NCBI GenBank assembly: GCA_031271875.1
Contig: JAISVD010000082.1
Span: forward strand, 1 to 19,479
Reading direction: 5' to 3'
Length of the DNA stretch: 19,479 nt
DNA from: Spirochaetaceae bacterium
GTDB lineage: Bacteria; Spirochaetota; Spirochaetia; Treponematales; Treponemataceae
Position numbers and translations under genes: made by a program. The notes under the pieces were generated by a model. The model had not been told where the DNA came from, did no database searches, and worked only from the letters and a program-made list of their open reading frames with translations. Each line of letters starts with the position of its first letter. Position 1 is the stretch's first letter. This document shows, one piece after another, positions 1-6,633 of this stretch.

Positions 1-1665
1 CCGGTCATAGGATATCCGCGGAAGGGCCGCGAAGGGGGGAAAGCCCCGGAGGATCCAATAGAGTTCGTCGGCATTGCGCGGAGTTTCGGTACAGAGGGCG
101 AGGATTATCTGCGCGAGAATATCCAGGGGATTTTCGATGGCTGAAACGGATTCGATCTCCCGTTCATCCACAGCCCCCGCGAGGGCAATTCCCGTAAGGA
201 GGTCGAGGCCGTGAAACGGAATAAGCCTGCCGAGACTTGTCATGCCCACCCCGTGACCTGCCCGGCCGATGCGCTGGAGCGCGACCGATGACCATCCCGG
301 AGAACCGGCGAGGATCACTTCATCGACGCTGCCGATATCGATACCCAGCTCCAGGGAACCGGTGGCCACAACGCAGGGCAGCCGTCCTTCGGCAAGCCGG
401 GTTTCGACGGCCTGCCGGACCTCTTTTGAAAGGGAACCGTGGTGGGCAAAGGCAACGGTGGTTCCGAACAGTTCATTGAGAAGAAAGGCGATCCGCTCCG
501 CCCTGCGCCGGGCATCGGTAAAGACAAGGGTTGTCCTGTTTACCCGTATGCGATCGGCAATCCTGTCTATCAATACCACATACCTGGAGCCGTAGCGCAG
601 CCTGCACGCGCTTCGGGCGATGCTTTGCGTACCTTCCCGGGCGGCAAAATTCCGGTTTTTCACATTCTCAAGCTCTGTCCCTGTTCCATCCTTACCAGAA
701 ACATAATCCGCTCCGGCATCATCCGTATTCTCATCGGGTTCGCTGTATGAAGCCTCAACAATATTTTCCCATTCGGTGCGGAGATATGTTTCCCCGATAG
801 AATCCGCTTCCGCCTCAAGCTGGCGCTCGTCATCGGCCCGGAACTCGCTTCCGGCCCCCTCTTCAGGGTATTCTACGACAAAATCGATCCGTTTTTCCGC
901 GGGGGGAGCGACGATTTTCACTTCCCGCTTTTCATAGATCACCTGATCTGAGATCACCTGATCTGAGATCACCGGCTCCGCAGCGGCGGTACCGGAAACA
1001 GCCTCAAGGCCGCTGGCAGGCCGTAGGCCGCCGACAAAATCGGCGGCAGCCTGGGGAGGATTGACCGTGGCGGAAAGGGCGACCCGCTGAAACTCGCCCG
1101 CGCTGAGGGCCAGCCGGGCTATCTGGCAGGCGAGAAAAGCCCCCCGCTTTGTCCCCAGAACCGCATGGATCTCATCAAGTACCACATATCTGACCTCCGA
1201 AAGTATCGTCCGTGCGCGGGCATTTAATAGAAGAATTGCGAGGCTTTCAGGGGTGAGCGCGAGAATAGCCGGAGGTTTTGTTATAAAACGGCGGCGCTCG
1301 CTCTGCGGGGTGTCCCCGGAGCGCGTCGCCACGGCGATATCGGGAAAGCTCTGTCCCCGCTCCCGGAAATGGGCGCTGAGAGAAGCGAGGGGTTCAAGGA
1401 GGTTTCTGCGGATATCCTCGTTGAGGGCTTTCAGGGGTGAAACATAGAGTACCGAAAGCCTGTCCGGCGGCAGTGTTCCATCGGCGAACCGCGAGAGTGC
1501 CACCAGAAAAGCGGCGAGGGTCTTACCGCTCCCCGTGGGCGCCAGGGCGAGAACGTTCGCGCCCTCTGCGATCAGAGGCCAGGCTTCCGCCTGAACCGCA
1601 GTGGGTTTTCCGTAGGTACTGGTAAACCAGCTCTGTACGAGCGGATGGAGATTTTCCGGGAGCAT
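1..1665 (-). CDS. lhr: Lhr-type DEAD/DEAH-box ATP-dependent helicase, N-terminal part (runs off left edge)
   Basis: I read 555 open codons on the minus strand from ATG at 1665 to the window edge, so the C-terminal part is outside. Helicase superfamily 2 motifs occur in order: Walker A APTGSGKT (residues 42-49), SPLKAL (76-81), TPE (138-140), the DEIH box (164-167), SAT (198-200), an FTD block opening the second RecA lobe (about 382), GSLELGIDIGSVDEV (436-450) and motif VI QRIGRAGH (464-471). This combination, with HPLVQSWF at the N terminus, is characteristic of Lhr large helicases, which act in DNA repair or RNA/DNA unwinding. Between the lobes lies an acidic insert (about residues 218-340) that looks low-complexity and contains a tandem repeat. 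There is no Shine-Dalgarno; a TTGACA-17-GATAGT promoter ends 6 nt before the ATG. The family is confident; the cellular role is inferred. Confidence 0.93.
   Translation of the reverse strand, partial: MLPENLHPLVQSWFTSTYGKPTAVQAEAWPLIAEGANVLALAPTGSGKTLAAFLVALSRFADGTLPPDRLSVLYVSPLKALNEDIRRNLLEPLASLSAHFRERGQSFPDIAVATRSGDTPQSERRRFITKPPAILALTPESLAILLLNARARTILSEVRYVVLDEIHAVLGTKRGAFLACQIARLALSAGEFQRVALSATVNPPQAAADFVGGLRPASGLEAVSGTAAAEPVISDQVISDQVIYEKREVKIVAPPAEKRIDFVVEYPEEGAGSEFRADDERQLEAEADSIGETYLRTEWENIVEASYSEPDENTDDAGADYVSGKDGTGTELENVKNRNFAAREGTQSIARSACRLRYGSRYVVLIDRIADRIRVNRTTLVFTDARRRAERIAFLLNELFGTTVAFAHHGSLSKEVRQAVETRLAEGRLPCVVATGSLELGIDIGSVDEVILAGSPGWSSVALQRIGRAGHGVGMTSLGRLIPFHGLDLLTGIALAGAVDEREIESVSAIENPLDILAQIILALCTETPRNADELYWILRGFPPFAALPRISYDR
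938..974. repeat. 15-bp tandem repeat inside the helicase gene (about 2.5 copies)
   Basis: The unit GATCACCTGATCTGA occurs at 938-952 and 953-967, followed by a partial copy GATCACC at 968-974. It is in frame (15 bp = 5 codons) and encodes the pentapeptide VISDQ twice, then VI, in the acidic insert between the two RecA lobes of the Lhr-like helicase. An in-frame repeat in a linker can expand or contract without breaking the protein. Confidence 0.9.
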
Positions 1666-1671
1666 AGTATA

Positions 1672-1700
1672 ACTATCCGGTTTCACTGCCGATATGTCAA
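1672..1700 (-). promoter_or_regulatory. sigma70-like promoter of the Lhr-type helicase gene
   Basis: On the minus strand a perfect -35 TTGACA (1695-1700) is separated by 17 bp from -10 GATAGT (1672-1677, 4/6). The ATG lies 6 nt after the -10, so the predicted transcription start coincides with the start codon. No Shine-Dalgarno is present, which suggests a leaderless mRNA. Confidence 0.6.
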
Positions 1701-1763
1701 CAGGAACGATTACTCATCATGCAACATTTGAGAGTGAGGGAAGCAGGGGCCGCTTATTTTCCA

Positions 1764-1792
1764 TAGACATATTAAAGATTTAATGGTAAACT
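1764..1792 (+). promoter_or_regulatory. sigma70-like promoter of the exported TPR gene
   Basis: -35 TAGACA (1764-1769, 5/6) and -10 TAAACT (1787-1792, 4/6) are separated by 17 bp. The ATG at 1800 follows the -10 by 7 nt, so transcription would start at or next to the start codon. No Shine-Dalgarno is visible. It is divergent from the helicase promoter at 1672-1700. Confidence 0.55.
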
Positions 1793-1799
1793 GACAAAC

Positions 1800-2453
1800 A
1801 TGATAAGAACGATAGCCGTAATTATATGTCTGGTACTGACAGCACCCCTGACGGCACAGCAGGTACGTCCCGATGCGCTCCGTTCATTCCGGAACGGCAG
1901 GGACCTTGAAGCACGGGGGCGCATCGAAGAAGCCCGGACTGCCTACCAGCAGGCGGAGACCATATGCCGACAGGAGCTGGCCGCGAATCCCCGGAACATC
2001 GAATCCTACGTCGTCCTCGGATGGGCGCTGTTCAGGCTCAGAAAATATCAGGAAGCTGTTACTATATCCCTTGAGGTGCTTAAAATCAATCCCAAAGAAT
2101 ATCGTATTATAGAAAACCTCGGGGAGTGTTATTTTTATCTCGATAATTATACCGAATCGCTGAAGATGATGGAGCGCTATATAGACGGACTTCCCGGAGG
2201 GGAACGGATCAGTACGGCCTATTTCTTTGTGGGGGAGATATTCCGTCTCACCAAACGGTACAACCACGCCGATATGGCCTACTCCGCCGCAGTGTACAAG
2301 GAACCCGCCGTGGCGCTCTGGTGGTATCGGCTCGCGACTGTCCGTGAAACAGTGGAAGACAAAACAGGAGCGAAAAGCGCCTATGAGCAGGCCCTGCGGC
2401 TCAACCCTTCATACAAGGAAGCGGCGGACGGACTCAGCCGTGTAAGCTCATAA
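1800..2453 (+). CDS. Exported tetratricopeptide-repeat protein
   Basis: 217 residues. The N terminus has a short basic start, a hydrophobic core (residues 5-15) and an AxxA-like signal-peptidase region around 17-21, so periplasmic export is likely; there is no lipobox. The rest is almost entirely helical TPR-like units, roughly at 27-64, 67-98, 102-130, 138-166 and 174-206, the last ending in the typical ALRLNPSYKEA. TPR proteins act as assembly or docking scaffolds; no enzyme domain is seen and the partner is unknown. The start is the first ATG, 7 nt after a -10 element. The 3' end overlaps the convergent membrane-protein gene by 20 bp, so transcription through the junction would make antisense RNA to both ends. 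Confidence 0.88.
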   Translation: MIRTIAVIICLVLTAPLTAQQVRPDALRSFRNGRDLEARGRIEEARTAYQQAETICRQELAANPRNIESYVVLGWALFRLRKYQEAVTISLEVLKINPKEYRIIENLGECYFYLDNYTESLKMMERYIDGLPGGERISTAYFFVGEIFRLTKRYNHADMAYSAAVYKEPAVALWWYRLATVRETVEDKTGAKSAYEQALRLNPSYKEAADGLSRVSS

Positions 2454-3522
2454 GAATGGAATCTATGCTGGCAATAACATGTTTCGGATCAAAACGCTCC
2501 TTCCGTTCAAAAAGGAGCGCCAGTATTTCAAAGGAGCGGGAGACAAGTCTTCCGATATAACCCGGAAGGGAGAACCCCGGAGCTATCATCCACCGGGAAA
2601 GAAATATCATGCCCTCTATGGTGAGGGCTTTTTTTATTCCCATAAGGAGCGCCCCCGCTGTTACCGGAAACCGCGCGACAGAAAAAAGCACCCTTCCTGC
2701 GGGGGCAAGGAGATTGAAGAAGACGATCCCGGCGCACATGAAAACGATGGGGATGGGGTGCAGTTTTCCCCCTGACGCAAGAGCGAGTACTGCCGCAGCA
2801 GCAAAACAGACTGCCGTTACCATTATACCGGGGGCGAAAAAAAGCGCCGCTAATATCCCGAGACCGCTCAAAAAACGAAAAAGGGGAGCGGCGGAACTCT
2901 CCTTCCCTTTTTCTACCGGAGTATTGCAGGATACCGGATCGCCGGAGGGCTGCCGCTTTTTTTCCCCGAACCAGCGGGAATTCATGACGAACCAGTTTGT
3001 AAACATACCGAGCAGCAGGGAGGTAATAGTTCCCAGGACGATAAACGGGGGTGCTATAAGCCAGGCGCTGCTCCCGAATATGAGATAACGGGCGAGCAGA
3101 AGCTGTACCCCATTGGAACCCAGAGCTCCGGCAACACTTATGCCTGTATATGAAAGCCTTTTACCGGCGAGTCTTTTCAGTCCGATCATAACCGCTGAGG
3201 AAGCAAGCGTCCCTGCGGCGGAAAAAAGAAATATGTAGGAAAACAGGGTTCCGCCGATGAGTCCCTGTCCGATTATTTTTATCAGAACCACCAGCAGAAG
3301 CTGCGGAAGGGAAAGGAGTTCCATCCCCAGCATTATCGGCATGTTTGCCAACCCCAGCCGCAGGAAGGGCAGGGGTTTGGGTATCATATATTCTACTGTG
3401 GAGAAAAAAAAGCAGAGGGCGCCAAGCAGGGCGGTGGTGTCCGCAGAGTCAGGAAACCGCTGAAGAAGTCTCGATGACTTATTCAGCGTCTCTTTACCAT
3501 TTTTCGTAATTCTTTTGATCAT
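2434..3522 (-). CDS. Gx-transporter / heptaprenyl diphosphate synthase component I-like membrane protein with extra C-terminal membrane domain
   Basis: 362 residues, strongly hydrophobic. Residues about 30-180 match the Gx transporter family (also annotated as heptaprenyl diphosphate synthase component I): the signature EYMIPKPLPFLRLGLAN sits at 44-60, followed by 4-5 membrane segments and a glycine-rich SNGVQ region. This family resembles ECF-transporter substrate-binding (S) components. A charged linker (183-212) leads to a second membrane domain (217-312) containing GALLMGIKKALTIEGMIFLSRW, which resembles the coupling region of EcfT/CbiQ-type transmembrane subunits. A fused S-plus-T-like protein is therefore possible but is inference. 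No ABC ATPase is encoded nearby. No clear Shine-Dalgarno precedes the ATG. It overlaps the convergent TPR gene by 20 bp. The substrate is unknown. Confidence 0.82.
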   Translation of the reverse strand: MIKRITKNGKETLNKSSRLLQRFPDSADTTALLGALCFFFSTVEYMIPKPLPFLRLGLANMPIMLGMELLSLPQLLLVVLIKIIGQGLIGGTLFSYIFLFSAAGTLASSAVMIGLKRLAGKRLSYTGISVAGALGSNGVQLLLARYLIFGSSAWLIAPPFIVLGTITSLLLGMFTNWFVMNSRWFGEKKRQPSGDPVSCNTPVEKGKESSAAPLFRFLSGLGILAALFFAPGIMVTAVCFAAAAVLALASGGKLHPIPIVFMCAGIVFFNLLAPAGRVLFSVARFPVTAGALLMGIKKALTIEGMIFLSRWMIAPGFSLPGYIGRLVSRSFEILALLFERKERFDPKHVIASIDSILMSLHG

Positions 3523-3554
3523 ACTGAATTACTGCAAAATGACGGTTAAATAAA

Positions 3555-3597
3555 GTGAACACCGATTTATGCCTCGGACATACATCAATGTTTCCTC
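3555..3597 (-). repeat. Dispersed hairpin element, copy 1 (3' of the SlyD-type gene)
   Basis: This is a second version of the element at 6591-6633. The arms are 3558-3570 and 3580-3592 with a 9-nt loop. Read as minus-strand RNA, two of the three departures from perfect pairing are G-U wobbles and one is a mismatch; read as plus-strand RNA the same positions would be C-A mismatches. It begins about 32 nt after the SlyD-type stop and is followed on the minus strand by CACTTTATTT, so it may act as a terminator or 3'-end stabiliser. Confidence 0.7.
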
Positions 3598-3624
3598 AGA
3601 AACCGGTACTTTTTTCATGTACGG

Positions 3625-4143
3625 TCAGTTACAGCCGCATCCGCTTCCGCAGTCACCGCAATCTTCTTCACCGCAGCCGCAGCCCCGGTCGAGACCGTTT
3701 TCAAGCTCTTCGGCGGTGGCCTCCCGAACCCCCACGATGGTCACCTCGAAATGGAGGGTCTCTCCGGCCAAGGGGTGGTTCGCATCCACCGTAACCATAT
3801 CGTCACCCACATCGACGACGGTCACCAGGCGGGGGCCTTCCGCAGTTTCCGCCTCGAATTGCATCCCCTCTTCAACGGTACCATCGAAATCAAACTGGTC
3901 CCGGGGAAGCTTCACGATAAGCTCATCGTCATAGGGGCCGTACCCCTCCTCGGGGGGCAGAACCACGGATATCTTGTCCTCCACCTCCCTGCCCTCCAGG
4001 GCTTTTTCGAGCCCCGGCATAATTTCATCATGGCCATGGATATACTCCAGAGCTCCCTCCCCTTCCGATGAATCAAGGACGGTCTCCTCATCGTCGGTCA
4101 GAATATAATCAATAGAAACGACACGATCCTTCTGTACTGTCAT
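3625..4143 (-). CDS. slyD: FKBP-type peptidyl-prolyl cis-trans isomerase, SlyD-like, with cysteine-rich tail
   Basis: 172 residues. It has the SlyD layout: an FKBP half with VVSIDYILTDDEETVLDSS (residues 8-26), the HGHDEIMPGLEKALEG block (36-51) and PPEEGYGPYDDEL (63-75). An insert-in-flap chaperone domain follows (about 75-127), then the FKBP return strand HFEVTIVGVREAT (131-143). The tail has six cysteines (155, 157, 162, 165, 169, 171) in CxC/CxxC-like spacing, matching the metal-binding tails of SlyD proteins but poor in histidine. The role is cytoplasmic prolyl isomerisation, chaperoning and possibly nickel or other metal delivery. AAGGAAG lies 7 nt before the ATG. A promoter at 4263-4291 gives it its own transcript, with a leader of about 110 nt. 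Confidence 0.95.
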   Translation of the reverse strand: MTVQKDRVVSIDYILTDDEETVLDSSEGEGALEYIHGHDEIMPGLEKALEGREVEDKISVVLPPEEGYGPYDDELIVKLPRDQFDFDGTVEEGMQFEAETAEGPRLVTVVDVGDDMVTVDANHPLAGETLHFEVTIVGVREATAEELENGLDRGCGCGEEDCGDCGSGCGCN

Positions 4144-4200
4144 ACCGGTACTTCCTTACACTATTTTCTGAAAACAGTGAAACTTCCTTAAACCAGTCAC

Positions 4201-4222
4201 CTTTTTACCTGTATGTAAAAAG
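4201..4222. other. Perfect AT-rich hairpin in the SlyD leader
   Basis: Arms CTTTTTAC (4201-4208) and GTAAAAAG (4215-4222) enclose a 6-nt loop. It lies between the predicted SlyD promoter and its start codon, and downstream of the YgiQ stop. A second weaker hairpin at about 4159-4179 (CACT-A-TTTT against AAAA-C-AGTG) lies just before the SlyD ribosome-binding site. There is no terminator-like T run after it on the minus strand, so its role is unclear. Confidence 0.5.
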
Positions 4223-4262
4223 CAACTCTGCGGTTTTGCTTCCTGATAAACCTTATGGTTGC

Positions 4263-4291
4263 AGAATACTGTATAACGGGAGCATTGGCAA
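4263..4291 (-). promoter_or_regulatory. Predicted sigma70-like promoter for the SlyD-type gene
   Basis: On the minus strand, -35 TTGCCA (4286-4291, 5/6), a 17-bp spacer and -10 TATTCT (4263-4268, 4/6) lie in the gap after the YgiQ stop. Transcription would start near 4256, leaving a leader of about 110 nt with two small hairpins. Confidence 0.5.
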
Positions 4292-4323
4292 GAGTCCGTC
4301 CGGAGAACTCACAGGGAAAGGCG

Positions 4324-6210
4324 TTATCCCCGCTTCCGGATGCCCGCCGTCCGGCCTTCCGGCTCCGGAGGGGCCAGCGCACCGGGGCCGAACCCGATCA
4401 GGTCCTCCCTTCCGGCAAGCCGGAGCGCCTCCCGAACAAGCCGATGGTTCTCTTTCCGGTTAAACTGGAGAAGAGCCCGCTGGAGGCTGCGCTCATGCTG
4501 ACCCCGGGGCACATAAACGGGTTCCATCGTATAGGGATCGAGCCCGGTATAATACATACAAGTGGAAAGACTTCCCGGGGTCGGGTAGAAGTCCTGCACC
4601 TGGTCGGGAACAAAGCCGCTCTTTTTCAGGTACAGCGCGTTTTCAATCGCCTCGGGAAGACCCGCGCCGGGGTGGGAAGCGATATAGTAGGGGACGAGAT
4701 ACTGTTTTTTACCGAGTTCCCTGTTAATCTGCGCGTATCTGCGCGCAAATTCGGTGTATACCGAATGACGGCTCTTCCGCATCAGGGCGAGCGCCCTGTC
4801 CGAAACATGCTCAGGCGCGACCTTTAGCTGCCCCGAGATGTGGTGTTCGCAGAGCTCCCGGAAAAACGTATCGTCCCTGTCTCCGATGAGATAATCAAAC
4901 CGGATGCCGCTGCGGATGAATACCTTTTTTATTTCCGGCATCTTTCTGAGCCGCCTGAGAAGGGCGAGATAATCCCTGTGGTCAGTTTCAAGGGCGGCGC
5001 AGGGGTCGTTCCCCAGACACTGCCTGTCCGGGCAGGCGCCTTTCGTCTTCTGGCGGCGGCAGGCATCCTGCCGGAAATTCGCGGTAGGTCCGCCCACATC
5101 GTGGATATATCCCCGGAACTGCGGATGTTTTGTGAGGCACGCGGCTTCCCGTTCAAGAGAGTCGTGGCTGCGGGACTGTATCCGCCGCCCCTGATGAAAA
5201 GCTATGGCGCAGAAGGAGCATCCTCCAAAGCAGCCCCGGCTGCTTGTAAGGGAGAAGAGCACCTCGGTGAGAGCCGGTATTCCCCCCTGTTCATCGTAAA
5301 CTGGGTGCCAGCGGCGGGTGTAGGGGAGCTCCATAACCCGGTCGAATTCCGCCTGGGAGAGGGGCAGCGCAGGGGGCTCCTGTACCACAAACCGGCTCTC
5401 CGAAGGCTCCGCGAGGACCGAGGCGGTTATGGCATCGGTGTTCCGTTCCTGAATGACAAAGGAGCGGGCGTAGGCCTCTTTTGACGCCTTTACCTCTTCA
5501 AACGAAGGAAGGAGCACACACCCGGGAGGAAGCTCTTCCGCCCGGCCTGTGCGCCAGCAGGTGCCCCGTACCCCCCGGATGCGGGATATCTCCTCCCCCG
5601 AGGCAAGCCTCCGGGCGACTTCAAGAATGGAACGCTCCCCCATGCCGTATGACAGGAGGTCCGCTTTTGAATCGAGCAGCAGAGAGTGCTTTACCGTATC
5701 CGACCAGTAATCGTAATGGGCAAACCGGCGCATACTGGCTTCGATGCCGCCGATAATGATGGGGATATTCTTGTAGGCTTCGCGGATTTTCGCGGTATAG
5801 GTGATGATTACCCTGTCGGGGCGGTATCCGGATTTTCCTCCGGGAGAGTATGCGTCGCCGCTGCGCTTTTTTTTATTCGCCGTATAATGGGCCACCAGGG
5901 AATCCATGGCGCCGCCGCTCACCAGAAACCCGAGCCGGGGCCTTCCGAATATCCTGAAAGCCTCCGTATCTTTCCAGTCCGGCTGCGCGAGTATGCAGAC
6001 ACGATAGCCCTCAGCCTCAAGCAGCCGACCCAACAGCGCCGCCGCAAAAGAGGGATGATCCACATAGGCGTCGCCGGTCACAAAAACGAAATCGCACTCC
6101 TCCCAGCCGCGGGCAATCATCTCGTTCAGGGACGCGGGCAAGAACCCTGACAGAAACTGCCCGGGCAATTCCTGCCCCTGTAAAAACTGACCTGGTTTTT
6201 TTACACTCAA
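4324..6210 (-). CDS. ygiQ: YgiQ-family radical SAM protein
   Basis: 628 residues, shorter than the E. coli protein of about 740. The N-terminal domain has the family blocks CDFVFVTGDAYVDHPSF (39-55), ILAQPDWKD (73-81), GGIEASMRRFAHYDYWSDTV (154-173) and LLDSKADLLSYGMGER (178-192). The radical SAM cluster motif is CxxxCxxC at C327, C331 and C334 (RGCFGGCSFC), which would bind a 4Fe-4S cluster and S-adenosylmethionine. The reaction of YgiQ proteins is not established. The start codon appears to be TTG at 6210, overlapping the TGA of the upstream NifU-like gene by 4 bp, so translation is probably coupled; no in-frame ATG occurs before residue 31, where the conserved region has already begun. Pairing with an Fe-S scaffold suits a cluster-dependent enzyme. 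Confidence 0.95.
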   Translation of the reverse strand: MSVKKPGQFLQGQELPGQFLSGFLPASLNEMIARGWEECDFVFVTGDAYVDHPSFAAALLGRLLEAEGYRVCILAQPDWKDTEAFRIFGRPRLGFLVSGGAMDSLVAHYTANKKKRSGDAYSPGGKSGYRPDRVIITYTAKIREAYKNIPIIIGGIEASMRRFAHYDYWSDTVKHSLLLDSKADLLSYGMGERSILEVARRLASGEEISRIRGVRGTCWRTGRAEELPPGCVLLPSFEEVKASKEAYARSFVIQERNTDAITASVLAEPSESRFVVQEPPALPLSQAEFDRVMELPYTRRWHPVYDEQGGIPALTEVLFSLTSSRGCFGGCSFCAIAFHQGRRIQSRSHDSLEREAACLTKHPQFRGYIHDVGGPTANFRQDACRRQKTKGACPDRQCLGNDPCAALETDHRDYLALLRRLRKMPEIKKVFIRSGIRFDYLIGDRDDTFFRELCEHHISGQLKVAPEHVSDRALALMRKSRHSVYTEFARRYAQINRELGKKQYLVPYYIASHPGAGLPEAIENALYLKKSGFVPDQVQDFYPTPGSLSTCMYYTGLDPYTMEPVYVPRGQHERSLQRALLQFNRKENHRLVREALRLAGREDLIGFGPGALAPPEPEGRTAGIRKRG

Positions 6211-6437
6211 AATGCCTGGACGACTTCGGTTACCCCGGGAACGGTATCCTTGAGGAACCGCTCAACCCCCTGCTTGAGGGTCATGGTAGCCATGGGACAA
6301 CTGCCGCAGGCGCCGGTGAGCTTCACGTACACCTTGCCGTCCGGCTCCAAGGAAACAAATTCCAGGTCTCCGCCGTCAGCCTGGAGCTGGGGACGGATAC
6401 GCCCGAGGGCCTCTTTTACTGTATCTTCTGTAAGCAT
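6207..6437 (-). CDS. NifU C-terminal-domain (Nfu-type) iron-sulfur scaffold protein
   Basis: 76 residues, the usual size of a stand-alone Nfu domain. It contains LGRIRPQLQADGGDLEFVSL (11-30) with the conserved DGGD, and the cluster-binding CxxC as GACGSCPMATMTLKQGVE (C44, C47). Nfu proteins carry a 4Fe-4S cluster bridged between two subunits and pass it to target enzymes in the cytoplasm. AGGAG lies just upstream of the ATG. Its stop overlaps the TTG start of the YgiQ gene, so it is first in a two-gene operon and may supply that radical SAM protein's cluster (inference). Confidence 0.95.
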   Translation of the reverse strand: MLTEDTVKEALGRIRPQLQADGGDLEFVSLEPDGKVYVKLTGACGSCPMATMTLKQGVERFLKDTVPGVTEVVQAF

Positions 6438-6485
6438 ATATACTCCTGTTATCTATATTATTCGTCAATCGGAAGCGGAAAGCCG

Positions 6486-6516
6486 TCAGGATTTCCGCTC
6501 TGTTCCTGACAGTATA
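6486..6516 (-). promoter_or_regulatory. Possible -10 and leader hairpin of the nfu-ygiQ operon
   Basis: On the minus strand TATACT (6511-6516, 5/6 to the -10 consensus) lies about 75 nt before the Nfu ATG, but no good -35 is seen 16-18 bp upstream. Directly after it the transcript could form a hairpin from the perfect arms GTCAGG and CCTGAC. The promoter call is weak. Confidence 0.3.
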
Positions 6517-6590
6517 ACATTTTTCTTTAAATAAGGATACAGCAGCCATTCTCCGTTTCAGGGCGTCTGCATCTACCGGGAATTGATAAG

Positions 6591-6633
6591 GTGAACACTG
6601 ATTTATCCATCGGGCATAAATCAGTGTTTCCTT
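6591..6633 (-). repeat. Dispersed hairpin element, copy 2 (3' of the histidine kinase gene)
   Basis: Arms AACACTGATTTAT (6594-6606) and ATAAATCAGTGTT (6616-6628) form a perfect 13-bp stem with a 9-nt loop, starting 3 nt after the kinase stop codon on the minus strand. Flanking bases (GGAAACA before, GTTCAC then TTAT after, minus strand) are shared with the copy at 3555-3597. It looks like an RNA 3'-end element. No long T run follows, so a classical intrinsic terminator is not certain. Confidence 0.75.

Noticed and set aside
4197..4382. 61-codon minus-strand frame between the YgiQ and SlyD genes
   Set aside because: It overlaps the YgiQ 3' end and the predicted SlyD promoter, has no ribosome-binding site and shows no recognisable sequence.
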